Source: Ilumatobacteraceae bacterium
GTDB lineage: Bacteria; Actinomycetota; Acidimicrobiia; Acidimicrobiales; Ilumatobacteraceae
Reading direction: 5' to 3'
Assembly: GCA_013213745.1 (NCBI GenBank)
Contig: JABSQH010000032.1
Coordinates: 1-50,843, forward strand
DNA: 50,843 bases
A program made the translations under genes and the position numbers. Numbering within the stretch: the first letter of the stretch is position 1; each line of letters opens with the position of its first letter. Positions 33,056 through 44,016 of this stretch are shown piece by piece. A model generated the notes under the pieces. The model searched no databases, was not told the DNA's origin, and worked only from the letters and a program-made list of their open reading frames with translations.

Positions 33056-34405
33056 TCACCGGGCGAACACTCGCCGAGTCGCCGGCAACGCGTCGGAACG
33101 CGAGAACACGACCACGTTGTCGTCAGCCGCCAGCGTGGTCCGCCCGCGCACGATCTCGGCGGCACCATCTGGCCTGATCACCGCGCCGAGCAACACGCTG
33201 TGCGGCAAGTGCAGATTGGCGACGGTGGTCCCGTCGGCCGCGCTGTCGGGTTCGATCGTGAACTCGTTGACCTCGATGTCGCTCTCCAGGAACGTCGCCA
33301 CCGACGCGGTTCCCCCACGGATGTGCCGCAGCACGGCATTGGCCGACGCGGTGCGCGGGCTGAGCGCAGCGTCGATGCCGAACTGCCGCACCAACGGCAA
33401 GAGCGCGAGACGGTGCAAGACCGCAACGGTGAAGGCCTCGCCTTCCGCTCCGGCGTACGCACACGCCAACACGTTGGAGGCATCGTCACCGGTCGCCGCG
33501 ATGACGAGATCCATCTGGCCGATCGACTCCTCGAGCAGCAGCTCGGTGTCGGTGATGTTGCCCTGCACCACGGTGACCCGCGGCAGCCGTTCGCTGAGCG
33601 CGGCGGCGCGCTCGGGATCCTGCTCGACCAAGACGATCGTGGCCCCCTCGGCCTGCAACCGCTCAGCGACCCGCGACCCGACCGCCCCACCGCCGAGCAC
33701 CATCACCCGCCGGGCGCGCCGCGACACCGTTCCGAGCAGCTCCATCACGTCGCGGCGGGCTGTCCGTTTGGCCAACACGCGCACGTGGTCACCAGCTTCG
33801 AGCACCTGATCGCCGCGGGGGATCACGGTCTCGCCCTTGCGGGTGAGTGCGCCGAACAGGAAGTCCCAGTTGGGCTCGAACTCGCGACCGACGTCGGCGA
33901 GGTCGCGGCCGACGAGCGACGAACCCTCGCCCACGACGGCACCGAGCACGAGGAGGTCGCCGCCCGACATCGGATACACCTCGTCGGCGCCACCGACGTG
34001 AGCCAGCTCCATGATCTCGTCGGCGGTATCCGCATCGGGATCGATGATCACGTCGGCCTGCATCGCTTCGAGCAGCTGCGCACCCTGGGGTCCGCGCAGC
34101 TCTTCGGTTTGGATGCGCGCCACGGTCTGTTCGACACCGAAGCTCTTCGCCAGCAGCGAGGCGATGAGATTCACCTCGTCGTTCTGGGTCACACCCGCGA
34201 GCAGTGAGGCGCCCTCGATGCCGGCACTGCGCAACACCGAAGGCACGGTGGCGCTGCCCACGACCACCTGCACGTCGAGCTCGGCACCGATCGCTGCAGC
34301 GATCGCGGCGTCTTGTTCGACGACCACGACATCGTTGCCCTCAGCGCCTAGGCGTTGCGCCAGATACCAACCGACCTCGCCGGCGCCGACGATGACCACG
34401 CGCAT
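33056..34405 (-). CDS. trkA: Trk potassium uptake regulatory subunit TrkA
   Basis: The 449-residue cytosolic protein is built of two RCK units. Each has an N-terminal Rossmann domain (MRVVIVGAGEVGWYLAQRL; later RVMVLGGGAVGSRVAERLQA) with NAD(H)/ATP-binding glycines, followed by an RCK_C domain (GSSLVGRDLADVG and the C-terminal one ending NVVVFSRSDALP). It gates TrkH. ATG 34405 opens directly on the first strand; a TTG six bases further upstream is less likely. In several bacteria RCK_C domains bind c-di-AMP, which is relevant because disA is 8 kb away. It lies 39 bases after the polyprenyl synthase gene and may share its transcript. Confidence 0.92.
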   Translation of the reverse strand: MRVVIVGAGEVGWYLAQRLGAEGNDVVVVEQDAAIAAAIGAELDVQVVVGSATVPSVLRSAGIEGASLLAGVTQNDEVNLIASLLAKSFGVEQTVARIQTEELRGPQGAQLLEAMQADVIIDPDADTADEIMELAHVGGADEVYPMSGGDLLVLGAVVGEGSSLVGRDLADVGREFEPNWDFLFGALTRKGETVIPRGDQVLEAGDHVRVLAKRTARRDVMELLGTVSRRARRVMVLGGGAVGSRVAERLQAEGATIVLVEQDPERAAALSERLPRVTVVQGNITDTELLLEESIGQMDLVIAATGDDASNVLACAYAGAEGEAFTVAVLHRLALLPLVRQFGIDAALSPRTASANAVLRHIRGGTASVATFLESDIEVNEFTIEPDSAADGTTVANLHLPHSVLLGAVIRPDGAAEIVRGRTTLAADDNVVVFSRSDALPATRRVFAR

Positions 34406-34444
34406 CCCCAAAGCCTGCCCGATCGAGTCGAGGCAAACGCGACT

Positions 34445-35512
34445 TCAGGCGCCGGCGGAGATCGACGGCGCCCGGGCGACGGTGTCGAGCAACGCACCGG
34501 GCGCGGCCCGCAAGGCCTCGGCCACCTCGCCTGGCGGAAAGTCGTCGCACGCGGACTGCGCGGCAGCGACGTGCTCGTGCGCTGTGGCGATCGCCGAGGC
34601 GACCCCGTCGTGCGACCTGACGATGTCGAGTGCAGCTGCGGTTTGAGACGCGTCGAGCGGCGCACCGAGCATTGTTTCGAGGCGCTTCGCGTCGTCGGTC
34701 CCTGCAGTGAGCGTGCGCAGCACCGGCAGCGTGTACACGCCTTCGACCATGTCGTGACCTGCGGGCTTCCCGAGTTGCTCGTCGGTGGCGACGATGTCGA
34801 GCACGTCGTCGACGATCTGGAACACGGTCCCGTAAGCGGTGCCGTATGCGGTGAGCGCATCGATGATCGGGCGTTCGAGCCCGGCGACGATGCCCCCGAT
34901 GCGTGCTGCGGTGCCGTACAGCGACGCGGTCTTGCCGTGGATCGAGGCGAGGTAGCTCTGCTCTGTGCGGTTGGTGTCGTACGTGTGCCGCAGCTGCTCG
35001 ATCTCGCCTTCGCAGAGCCACCCGATCGTGCGGGCCAGCAAGCCCGCCACCTCGGTCCCGAGCGATGCCGCGATCTCCGAGGCTCGAGCCAGCAAGAAGT
35101 CGCCGGCGAGGATGGCCTGCAGGTTGCCCCACTTCGCGTTGACCGTCTCGACCCCGCGACGGGTGTCGGACTCGTCGATGACGTCGTCGTGGTACAGCGA
35201 GCCGAGGTGCACCAGTTCACAGGCGACACCGCCGCGCACCGCATCATCGGTGGCTGCAACTCCGTCGAGCTGAGATGCGACCACCGCCAGCACGGGACGC
35301 AGCCGCTTCCCGCCGGCGACGATCAGGTGGGATGCGATCTCGTTGAGGTAGGCGTCTGGGGTCACGACGGCGTCGTGCAACGCTGCTTCGATCCGCTCGC
35401 GGTCGCGGTCCATGTGTGGGAGGACCAGGAGCGGCGACGGACGCGCCTCGCGCAGGCCGTTGTCGACGTCTGCCACGGGCGACAGGCTAGGCGCGGCAAC
35501 CTGACGTGACAC
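34445..35512 (-). CDS. Polyprenyl diphosphate synthase (trans-isoprenyl, menaquinone side chain)
   Basis: The 355-residue all-helical enzyme has GGKRLRPVL, the first Asp-rich motif LYHDDVIDESDTRRG (DDVID at 109-113) and the second FQIVDDVLDIV, binding Mg2+-diphosphate for chain elongation of isopentenyl diphosphate. The small residues before the first motif (VHLGSLYHDD) suggest a long-chain product, consistent with a menaquinone tail, but chain length cannot be read from sequence alone. Start is GTG 35512, nine residues before a second in-frame GTG; ATG 35413 (MDRDRERIEAAL) is a credible alternative matching shorter homologues. It is divergent from clpC and upstream of trkA. Confidence 0.88.
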   Translation of the reverse strand: MSRQVAAPSLSPVADVDNGLREARPSPLLVLPHMDRDRERIEAALHDAVVTPDAYLNEIASHLIVAGGKRLRPVLAVVASQLDGVAATDDAVRGGVACELVHLGSLYHDDVIDESDTRRGVETVNAKWGNLQAILAGDFLLARASEIAASLGTEVAGLLARTIGWLCEGEIEQLRHTYDTNRTEQSYLASIHGKTASLYGTAARIGGIVAGLERPIIDALTAYGTAYGTVFQIVDDVLDIVATDEQLGKPAGHDMVEGVYTLPVLRTLTAGTDDAKRLETMLGAPLDASQTAAALDIVRSHDGVASAIATAHEHVAAAQSACDDFPPGEVAEALRAAPGALLDTVARAPSISAGA

Positions 35513-35640
35513 GAACGTGCTCTGAAGGTGACGCCGGTAGCATCATGTCCAACGAGTCATCCACACACCGATCAGTCACCAGCTAGTCCCGCCACCGCAT
35601 CTCCACGCTCTGGCGTACCGATCACCCGAAAGGGGCGGCA

Positions 35641-38235
<2,595 letters not shown>

Positions 38236-38241
38236 GCTCGT

Positions 38242-38268
38242 GACGTCTGGGGTCGGACCCCAGATGTC
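38242..38268 (+). terminator. Hairpin after clpC
   Basis: TCTGGGG-TCGGA-CCCCAGA is a perfect 7-bp stem (38246-38264), extendable to GAC/GTC across one mismatch. It starts six bases after the clpC stop codon. There is no T-run, so termination may be weak or protein-assisted, as often in GC-rich actinobacteria. Confidence 0.6.
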
Positions 38269-38301
38269 GCGAGATGCCGCTGCGAGTCGAGTGCGCAGCG
38301 T

Positions 38302-38307
38302 CATACT
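38302..38307 (+). promoter_or_regulatory. Probable -10 of the LppM-like gene (near-leaderless)
   Basis: CATACT ends seven bases before the GTG start at 38314, with no ribosome-binding site between them, fitting a leaderless transcript. No -35 match is apparent. Confidence 0.4.
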
Positions 38308-38313
38308 TGGCCA

Positions 38314-39111
38314 GTGCTCCACCGAGTCGCCGCCATCGTGTTCGTCGCGCTCACGCTCGCTGCGTGCCGCGTCGACATCGATGTCGCGGTGAACGTCGAC
38401 GCCGATGGGTCCGGCACGATCGAGGTGCTCGCCAGCGCGGACGCCGACGTGGTGGCCGCCGTACCGGGCATCGCCGACGAGCTCGTGCTCGACGATGCGG
38501 TGGCCGCTGGATGGATCGTGGCCGGACCGACCGCCACCCCCGACGGCGGGCTGACCATCACGTTGACCCACGACTTTTCGACTGCGGCCGAAGCGACGAA
38601 CCTGCTGCAGAGTCTTGGGCCGCCGTTCAATCAGATGACGCTGACTCGTAACACGACCGGCGACGACACGACGAACGAGCTGACCGGCTTGCTCGGGTTG
38701 ACCGACGGCTTTGCGTCGTTCGCCGACGACGAGTTGGTGACCGCAGTTGGGTCACTGCCCTTCGCCGAGGAGATCGAGGCGAGCGGCGCGACCCCTGAGA
38801 CCTCGATGTCGGTCGAACTGCGAGCGACACTGCCAGGCGAACTCGTCGAGGGTGAGAGCACCGCCGAGGTCGACGACAACGGAGTGTTGGTGTGGGTGTC
38901 GCCGCTCGACGGCGAGATCGTCGATGTGCGGGCGCGCACCATCCAGGCACCCGGGGCCGACGACTGGTGGGCCCGTCCACTGTCGATCGGCGTGCTCGTC
39001 GTGCTCGTCGCCTGGGTCGGATTCATGTCGCTGTTCATCGTGTTCGTCACACTCGCTCGCTGGCGCCGGTCGCGCCGTGAGGTCCGCGGGCGTCGCGTCC
39101 CCAGCACCTGA
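38314..39111 (+). CDS. LppM-like lipoprotein with C-terminal membrane anchor
   Basis: The 265-residue protein starts with a lipoprotein signal (VFVALTLAACRVDIDVAV; lipobox LAAC, Cys18), continues with a beta-rich domain of about 190 residues (VNVDADGSGTIEV...ADADVVAAVP...TITLTHDFST) and ends with a membrane helix (about 222-246) and a basic tail (RWRRSRREVRGRR). This layout, lipobox plus C-terminal helix, matches mycobacterial LppM and related DUF3153-type proteins; LppM is linked to cell-envelope and phagosome biology in mycobacteria, but the role here is unknown. It sits alone between clpC and a trpS remnant. Confidence 0.72.
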   Translation: MLHRVAAIVFVALTLAACRVDIDVAVNVDADGSGTIEVLASADADVVAAVPGIADELVLDDAVAAGWIVAGPTATPDGGLTITLTHDFSTAAEATNLLQSLGPPFNQMTLTRNTTGDDTTNELTGLLGLTDGFASFADDELVTAVGSLPFAEEIEASGATPETSMSVELRATLPGELVEGESTAEVDDNGVLVWVSPLDGEIVDVRARTIQAPGADDWWARPLSIGVLVVLVAWVGFMSLFIVFVTLARWRRSRREVRGRRVPST

Positions 39112-39115
39112 CGGC

Positions 39116-39315
39116 TCACAACACCCGCTCCCGCAGCGGGCCGACACCGTCACGGTCGGTGATCACCTCGGTCGATCTCCGGTGAGCACGCGAAACGAAC
39201 TCGGATCGGCGGCGATCTCACTCTCGAGAGCGCGAGAACGCGCCATGCTCCGAGCGAGCGACGCATCGTCAGCCGATGCGGCCCGGCCGTACTTCGCGAA
39301 CGGTGTTGTTGTCAC
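39116..39315 (-). pseudogene. Remnant of a tryptophanyl-tRNA synthetase gene (trpS)
   Basis: From GTG 39315, behind a strong GGGAGGAA ribosome-binding site, the minus strand encodes 50 residues ending SEIAADPSSFRVLTGDRPR, then a TGA (39163-39165). Many actinobacterial TrpRS open with this helix followed by FRVLTGDRPTGPLHLGH. Immediately after GDRP, in a shifted frame, comes EVITDRDGVGPLRERVL and a stop (39116-39118), which matches the YQVITDRD...LRERVL segment normally some 35-40 residues further on. A deletion has removed the HIGH-type ATP-binding region and shifted the frame, and the rest of the gene is absent. The remainder of the gap (39316-39473) shows no gene. Confidence 0.68.
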
Positions 39316-39473
39316 GGGGTCTTCCTCCCAGCCACGCCGACCGGAGGACCCCTACGCGCGCCGAGGACGAACTGGCACGCCTGGCGTGAGCTCCGGCGTC
39401 GACGCCGTTCACCCCATCGGTGACCCGAAGCCTGACTCTTGCACCGCAGGATCGGTCTGGCATCGTGGAGAAC

Positions 39474-40205
39474 ATGAGCGAGTCCACTGCTGCTCCGACC
39501 GTGATCGAGTTCCATTTCGACGCAATGTGTCCGTTCGCCTACCAGACAGCGGTATGGATGCGCGAGGTTCGACGCCAGACCGACCTGCAGATCGACTGGA
39601 AGTTCTTCAGTCTGGAAGAGATCAACCGACGCGAAGGCAAGAAGCATCCGTGGGAACGCGAGTGGTCGTATGGATGGTCGATGATGCGCATCGGCGCGCT
39701 GCTGCGCCGCAGCAGCATGGACGATCTCGACCGCTGGTACGAACGCGCCGGGCGGGCGCTGCACGCAGAGGGCCTGAAGCCGCACGAGCCCGCCGTCGCC
39801 CGTCACCTGCTGGCCGAACTCGATCTCGACCCGGGCATCGTCGACCAGGCGATCGACGACCCGACGACCCACGACGAGGTCAAGGCCGACCACGACCGCG
39901 TCGTGGCGAGCGGTGGCTACGGCGTTCCGACGATCTATTTCCCCGAGTTCACCACCGCCACCGGCGATCCGGAGTGCATGTTCGGACCCGTAGTGCTCGA
40001 TCCGCCGAGCGGCGAGGCTGCCCTCCGGCTGTGGCAGGCAACGACCGCGTGGCTCGAATTTCCTTACCTCTTCGAGCTGCAACGCCCCAAGAACGGGTAC
40101 TACCAAGCTGTGATCGCCGACCGGCTGCAGACGTACCTCAACGCCCGCGACTGGGTGTCGATCAACCGCGGCGAGGTCGTGTCGTTCGATCGCGCCGCCG
40201 GCTGA
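39474..40205 (+). CDS. DsbA-family thioredoxin-fold protein
   Basis: The 243-residue protein begins with an edge strand and the active-site region [18 protein letters not shown]. In place of C-x-x-C there is C-P-F-A, so a single Cys remains, as in many DsbA-like/FrnE-like actinobacterial proteins that act as isomerases or glutathione/mycothiol S-transferase-like enzymes. A helical insert (about 45-135) and a cis-Pro segment [14 protein letters not shown] follow. No signal peptide, so it is cytosolic. ATG 39474 has GGAG upstream. The reaction cannot be deduced. It is 41 bases upstream of the DUF2007-like gene and may share its transcript. Confidence 0.78.
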   Translation: MSESTAAPTVIEFHFDAMCPFAYQTAVWMREVRRQTDLQIDWKFFSLEEINRREGKKHPWEREWSYGWSMMRIGALLRRSSMDDLDRWYERAGRALHAEGLKPHEPAVARHLLAELDLDPGIVDQAIDDPTTHDEVKADHDRVVASGGYGVPTIYFPEFTTATGDPECMFGPVVLDPPSGEAALRLWQATTAWLEFPYLFELQRPKNGYYQAVIADRLQTYLNARDWVSINRGEVVSFDRAAG

Positions 40206-40246
40206 GCGACCGCTTGAGCTGCCGACGTGCGTAGCCTCTGCGGGCG

Positions 40247-40477
40247 ATGAGCGCCGACTCGACCGACCACCGCCCGCCCGTCGTGATCGGCACGTACGCC
40301 GATACCAGCGAGGCCGAGATCACTCGCGCCCACCTGCGAGCCAACGGCATCGAATCGGCGATCGTCGACGACGTCGAGGGTGGCGTGCTCCCTGTCGACA
40401 CCCAGGGCGGGGTGATGGTCGCGGTTCACGCAGCCGACGAAGATCGCGCCCGTGCGGTGTTGACCGGCGACGGCTGA
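40247..40477 (+). CDS. DUF2007-like small protein
   Basis: The 76-residue protein matches the compact fold of DUF2007 (putative prokaryotic signal-transducing) proteins: VVIGTYADTSEAEITRAHLR (strand plus helix), ANGIESAIVDD, a short loop GGVLPVDTQGGV and the final strand/helix MVAVHAADEDRARAVL. These proteins resemble the P-II/ACT-like ferredoxin-type alpha-beta fold, and no ligand is known. ATG 40247 is the only sensible start. TAGCCT (40232-40237) may be its -10. Confidence 0.68.
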   Translation: MSADSTDHRPPVVIGTYADTSEAEITRAHLRANGIESAIVDDVEGGVLPVDTQGGVMVAVHAADEDRARAVLTGDG

Positions 40478-40516
40478 ACCGAGGCGTCTCGGTCGCGTCG
40501 CCCGACACGGCGCGCG

Positions 40517-40645
40517 TCAGCCATCTGGCGAACTGCGCCGTCCTGCGGTGGCCCGCAGGTAGAGACCCGCCGCAAGCACGAGACCACCGACGATCAATCC
40601 CACGGTCGAGAGCACAGGCCCAGCGTATGCCGCGGAATGTGACAC
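40517..40645 (-). CDS. Tiny single-helix membrane protein (42 residues)
   Basis: A short minus-strand frame, GTG 40645 to TGA 40517-40519, encodes SHSAAYAGPVLSTVGLIVGG, then LVLAAGLYLRATAGRR and a short polar tail. One hydrophobic helix (about 10-31) followed by Arg residues is typical of small membrane proteins. AGGGG lies immediately before the GTG, closer than ideal. Third positions are G/C-rich. It fills the gap between the DUF2007-like gene and radA. No family recognised; translation is unproven. Confidence 0.42.
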   Translation of the reverse strand: MSHSAAYAGPVLSTVGLIVGGLVLAAGLYLRATAGRRSSPDG

Positions 40646-40657
40646 CCCCTGGTCATC

Positions 40658-42058
40658 ATGCCCGCCATGGGATCACGCCGAACCGAACGTCATCGTTGCC
40701 GCGAATGCGGCGCCGAGTACCCGAAGTGGGCGGGCCAATGCAGCGCGTGCCGTCACTGGAACACACTCGAACCGGCGACCGAATCCGACGGCACGGCGTT
40801 GCGCGACACAGCGAGCGGGCCCGTGCAGCTCGACGATCCGCGCGCCGCACCCGCCGCGCGGCCACAACCCACCTCGCTCGACGAACTCGACCGTGTGCTC
40901 GACGGCGGTCTCGTTCCCGGGTCGGTCACGCTCCTCGGTGGAGCGCCCGGCATCGGCAAGAGCACGCTCATGCTGCAACTGCTTGCAGCGTGGGACGGGC
41001 CGACGCTGTACGTCGCTGCCGAAGAGAGCGCCCCGCAAATCCGTGATCGGGCCCAGCGATTGGACATCGACCGGACTTCGATCTGGGTGCACGCCACGAC
41101 ATCGTTGACATCGGCGATCGAGGCGATCGAGGGCCGCGCCGCAGGACGCATGACCGACCGACCGAGTGTGGTGGTGGTCGATTCGATCCAGACGGTGGCC
41201 GATCCGCACATCGGCGGCGTTGCCGGAGGCGTGACCCAAGTGCGGGCCTGCGCCCAACAGCTCGTCGACGTGGCGAAAGCCTCGAACGTCGCCATCGTGC
41301 TCGTCGGCCATGTGACCAAGGACGGCAATCTCGCCGGCCCCAACACGTTGGAACACGTGGTCGACACGGTGCTGCACTTCGAGGGCGATCACCACCACTC
41401 GCTGCGTCAACTTCGTGCGAGCAAACATCGCTTTGGTAGCACCAACGAGCTGGGCGTGTTCGAGATGACCCCCCGCGGTCTCGAGCCCGTGGCCGACCCC
41501 TCGGCGGTGCTCCTCGCCGATCGCCGACACGGTATCCCGGGGTCGGTGATCGTGCCGACCGTCGAGGGTCGCCGGGCGATCGTCGTCGAAGTCCAGGCGC
41601 TCACCAACCCGACGCCGCACGGCGCCTCGGCGCGCCGATCGAGCCAAGGTCTCGATGGCCGTCGGATTGCCATGGTGTTGGCCGTGCTCGAGCGGCGTGC
41701 CCGCGTTGGCCTCGGAGACCTCGACGTCTATGCATCGGCCGCTGGCGGGCTGGCCATCACCGAACCGGCCTGCGACCTCGGCATCGCCGTGGCCGTCGCC
41801 AGCGCTCGTCTCGACGCGCCGGTGTCATCGCGCGTTGCGGTGTGCGGCGAGGTCGGCCTGGGTGGCGAGATCCGACAGGTCGGCGCACTCGAACGACGAA
41901 TCGCTGAGGCCCGGCGGCTCGAGTGCACACGCATCATCGTGCCCTCCACCGCCCTCGGACCGGGCTCCGGCGACGATGTCGTCGGTGTGGAGACCATCGG
42001 CCAGGCGCTCGCTGCGGCCGGTGTGACCGACGACGTCCACGCGCTGCGTGCGGTGTGA
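40658..42058 (+). CDS. radA: DNA repair protein RadA
   Basis: The 466-residue protein has the N-terminal zinc finger (C14-x2-C17...C28-x2-C31), a RecA-type ATPase with Walker A GAPGIGKST (from about residue 95) and Walker B VVVVDSIQT, and a C-terminal Lon-like domain (DLDVYASAAGGLAITEPACDLGIAVA...CGEVGLGGEIR). RadA is a DnaB-type helicase that extends recombination intermediates. The family motif KNRFG is KHRFG here (residues 256-260; codons 41423-41437), an unusual change in a motif needed for DNA-dependent activity. ATG 40667 is an equally possible start (CATCAT seven bases before it could be a -10). disA follows after 53 bases, a common actinobacterial pairing. Confidence 0.94.
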   Translation: MPAMGSRRTERHRCRECGAEYPKWAGQCSACRHWNTLEPATESDGTALRDTASGPVQLDDPRAAPAARPQPTSLDELDRVLDGGLVPGSVTLLGGAPGIGKSTLMLQLLAAWDGPTLYVAAEESAPQIRDRAQRLDIDRTSIWVHATTSLTSAIEAIEGRAAGRMTDRPSVVVVDSIQTVADPHIGGVAGGVTQVRACAQQLVDVAKASNVAIVLVGHVTKDGNLAGPNTLEHVVDTVLHFEGDHHHSLRQLRASKHRFGSTNELGVFEMTPRGLEPVADPSAVLLADRRHGIPGSVIVPTVEGRRAIVVEVQALTNPTPHGASARRSSQGLDGRRIAMVLAVLERRARVGLGDLDVYASAAGGLAITEPACDLGIAVAVASARLDAPVSSRVAVCGEVGLGGEIRQVGALERRIAEARRLECTRIIVPSTALGPGSGDDVVGVETIGQALAAAGVTDDVHALRAV

Positions 42059-42099
42059 CGCACCCACCTCGCCCAGCGAGACCTCGATCCGCTGTCCCC

Positions 42100-42105
42100 T
42101 AGGAT
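42100..42105 (+). promoter_or_regulatory. Possible -10 of disA (near-leaderless)
   Basis: TAGGAT ends six bases before the disA ATG, with no ribosome-binding site in between, suggesting a leaderless disA transcript in addition to any read-through from radA. No -35 consensus seen. Confidence 0.4.
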
Positions 42106-42111
42106 CAACTC

Positions 42112-43194
42112 ATGCAGTCGCGTTACACCGGGGCCAGCGAGGAGATGCGCAACGCGCTCTCCCGCGTCGCTCCCGGGACTGCGCTGCGCGACGGCATCGA
42201 CCGGGTCGTCCGCGCCAAGCTGGGCGCGCTGCTCGTGCTCAGCGATGATGCCGACGTGCTGTCGATCTGTACCGGTGGGTTCCTCGTCGACGCGCCCTAC
42301 AGCCCGCAACGACTGTCCGAGCTGGCCAAGATGGACGGCGCGATCATCGTGTCGAGCGATGGTGGCCGGATCGCTCGGGCCAACGTCCATTTGGTTCCCG
42401 ATCCGACGGTGCCGACGAGTGAAACGGGCACCCGCCACCGCACCGCCGAGCGCGTCGCTCGATCACTCGATGTCCCGGTCATCTCCGCCAGCGAGGAAAT
42501 GGGCGTGATCAACGTCTATGCCAGCGGTGGGAAGCGCCAGCTGCAAGAGGTCGGCCACCTCCTCGATCGGGCCAACCAGGCGCTCCAGACACTCGAGCGG
42601 TACAAGGTGCGACTCGACGACGCGCTCACCAACCTCACAGCGGCAGAGGTCGAAGACATCACCACCGTGCGCGACGTGGTGTCGGTGGTCCAGCGCGGCG
42701 AGATGGTGCACCGCATCGCCGACGAGATCGAGACGATGATCATCGAGCTCGGCGTCGACGCCCGGCTGGTGCGGCTCCAGCTCGACGAGCTCTACAGCGA
42801 GATCGACGACGAACTCGATCTCGTCGTCGCCGACTATCTCCCGCCAACACACACCGTCGAAGACTCGCTCGAGGCGATGTCGAAGCTCTCCGACGACGAG
42901 GTGCTCAATCTGCGCACTGCCGCCGCCACCGTGTGGTCCGACCAGGATCCCCACGACATCGATCTCGGCGTCGAGGCAGCACCCAAAGGCGTCCGCCTGC
43001 TCCATCGCGTCAGCAAGCTCCCCGAGGGCGGGCCCGAACTCGTCGCCGAACACTTCAGCAGCTTGGCCAAGTTGCAACGAGCAACTGTCGACGACCTCAC
43101 CGCGGTCGACGGCATCGACGAACAAACGGCCCGGGCGATCCGCGACACGCTGGCGCGCATCACCGAAGCAACCATCCTCGACCAATACGACTGA
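42112..43194 (+). CDS. disA: Diadenylate cyclase / DNA-integrity scanning protein DisA
   Basis: The 360-residue protein has an N-terminal DAC domain with the catalytic DGA (75-77, AKMDGAIIV) and RHRTAER (108-114), a helical spine (about 150-285) and a C-terminal helix-hairpin-helix DNA-binding domain (LQRATVDDLTAVDGIDEQTA). It makes cyclic di-AMP from two ATP and stops when it meets branched DNA. Pairing with radA is conserved and RadA modulates DisA in other bacteria. c-di-AMP controls potassium uptake in many Gram-positives, and trkA/trkH are in this same window. Confidence 0.95.
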   Translation: MQSRYTGASEEMRNALSRVAPGTALRDGIDRVVRAKLGALLVLSDDADVLSICTGGFLVDAPYSPQRLSELAKMDGAIIVSSDGGRIARANVHLVPDPTVPTSETGTRHRTAERVARSLDVPVISASEEMGVINVYASGGKRQLQEVGHLLDRANQALQTLERYKVRLDDALTNLTAAEVEDITTVRDVVSVVQRGEMVHRIADEIETMIIELGVDARLVRLQLDELYSEIDDELDLVVADYLPPTHTVEDSLEAMSKLSDDEVLNLRTAAATVWSDQDPHDIDLGVEAAPKGVRLLHRVSKLPEGGPELVAEHFSSLAKLQRATVDDLTAVDGIDEQTARAIRDTLARITEATILDQYD

Positions 43195-43236
43195 GCGCTG
43201 CGCCAACGGTTCGGTCGGGCGACCGTGCTCCGGCCG

Positions 43237-44016
43237 TCAGTGGCGCTGCCACGATGGCTTGTGCGCCAACGTCTCGCAGTAGTAGTCGGTGAGCTGCAGC
43301 TGTGATGCCGCAGCCTCGTCGACGATGACGGTCACATGCGGATGGAACTGCAACACCGACGCTGGGCACATCGCCGACACCGGACCTTCGACAGCGGCGG
43401 CGATCGGCGCAGCCTTCGCCGACCCCGTCGCCAGCAGCACGAGGTGCGCGGCCTCCATGATCGTGCCGAGCCCTTGCGTGATGACGTGTCGGGGGACCTC
43501 ATCGAGGTCGTCGAAGAAGCGCGCGTTGTCCGCCCGCGTGCGGTCGGTCAGCGTCTTGATCCGGGTACTCGAAGCGAGCGACGACCCGGGTTCGTTGAAC
43601 GCCAAGTGCCCGTCGGAGCCGATGCCCAGTAACTGAATGTCGACGCCGAGTGAACGCACGAGAGCGTCGTATCGGGTACAGCTGGCAGCGACATCTGCAG
43701 CGGCGACGTCTGGGCTGTGCAGGCGATCGAGCGGGAGGTCGATCGAGTCGATCAGATCGCGCCGGATCACGGTGCGGTACGCCTGGGCGTGATCTGGTGG
43801 TAGCCCGACGTACTCGTCGAGCATCACCGCTTCGCAGAGGAGAAATGACAGGTCCCCGTTGCGATGACGTTCGATCAGGGATCGATACACACCGAGCGGT
43901 GAGCTTCCAGTGGCCAGGCCGAGCGTGCTGTCGGGCACCGCGGCGACCTGGGTGGCCACGATCGATGCCCCTGCGTCGGCGACTGCCTCGGCACCGGCGA
44001 CGATCACGACTTCCAT
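43237..44016 (-). CDS. nagB: Glucosamine-6-phosphate deaminase
   Basis: The 259-residue protein carries LGLATGSSPLGVYRSLIERH (phosphate-binding loop), the catalytic MLDEYVGLPPDHAQAYRTVI and GIGSDGHLAFNEPGSSLAS, and the family's end region with LTDYYCETLAHKP. It converts glucosamine-6-phosphate to fructose-6-phosphate and ammonia. ATG 44016 has GGGAGG upstream and overlaps nagA by 13 bases, so the two are translationally coupled; the longer frame to 44205 is a shadow. Last gene of the amino-sugar operon. Confidence 0.92.
   Translation of the reverse strand: MEVVIVAGAEAVADAGASIVATQVAAVPDSTLGLATGSSPLGVYRSLIERHRNGDLSFLLCEAVMLDEYVGLPPDHAQAYRTVIRRDLIDSIDLPLDRLHSPDVAAADVAASCTRYDALVRSLGVDIQLLGIGSDGHLAFNEPGSSLASSTRIKTLTDRTRADNARFFDDLDEVPRHVITQGLGTIMEAAHLVLLATGSAKAAPIAAAVEGPVSAMCPASVLQFHPHVTVIVDEAAASQLQLTDYYCETLAHKPSWQRH

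Noticed and set aside
31654-33177. Long plus-strand open frame over trkH
   Set aside because: Shadow of TrkH; composition is that of reverse-complement high-GC coding DNA.
38747-40234. Plus-strand frame spanning the end of lppM, the intergenic gap and the DsbA-family gene
   Set aside because: It is out of frame with both real genes; the only coding signal found in the gap is the trpS remnant on the other strand.
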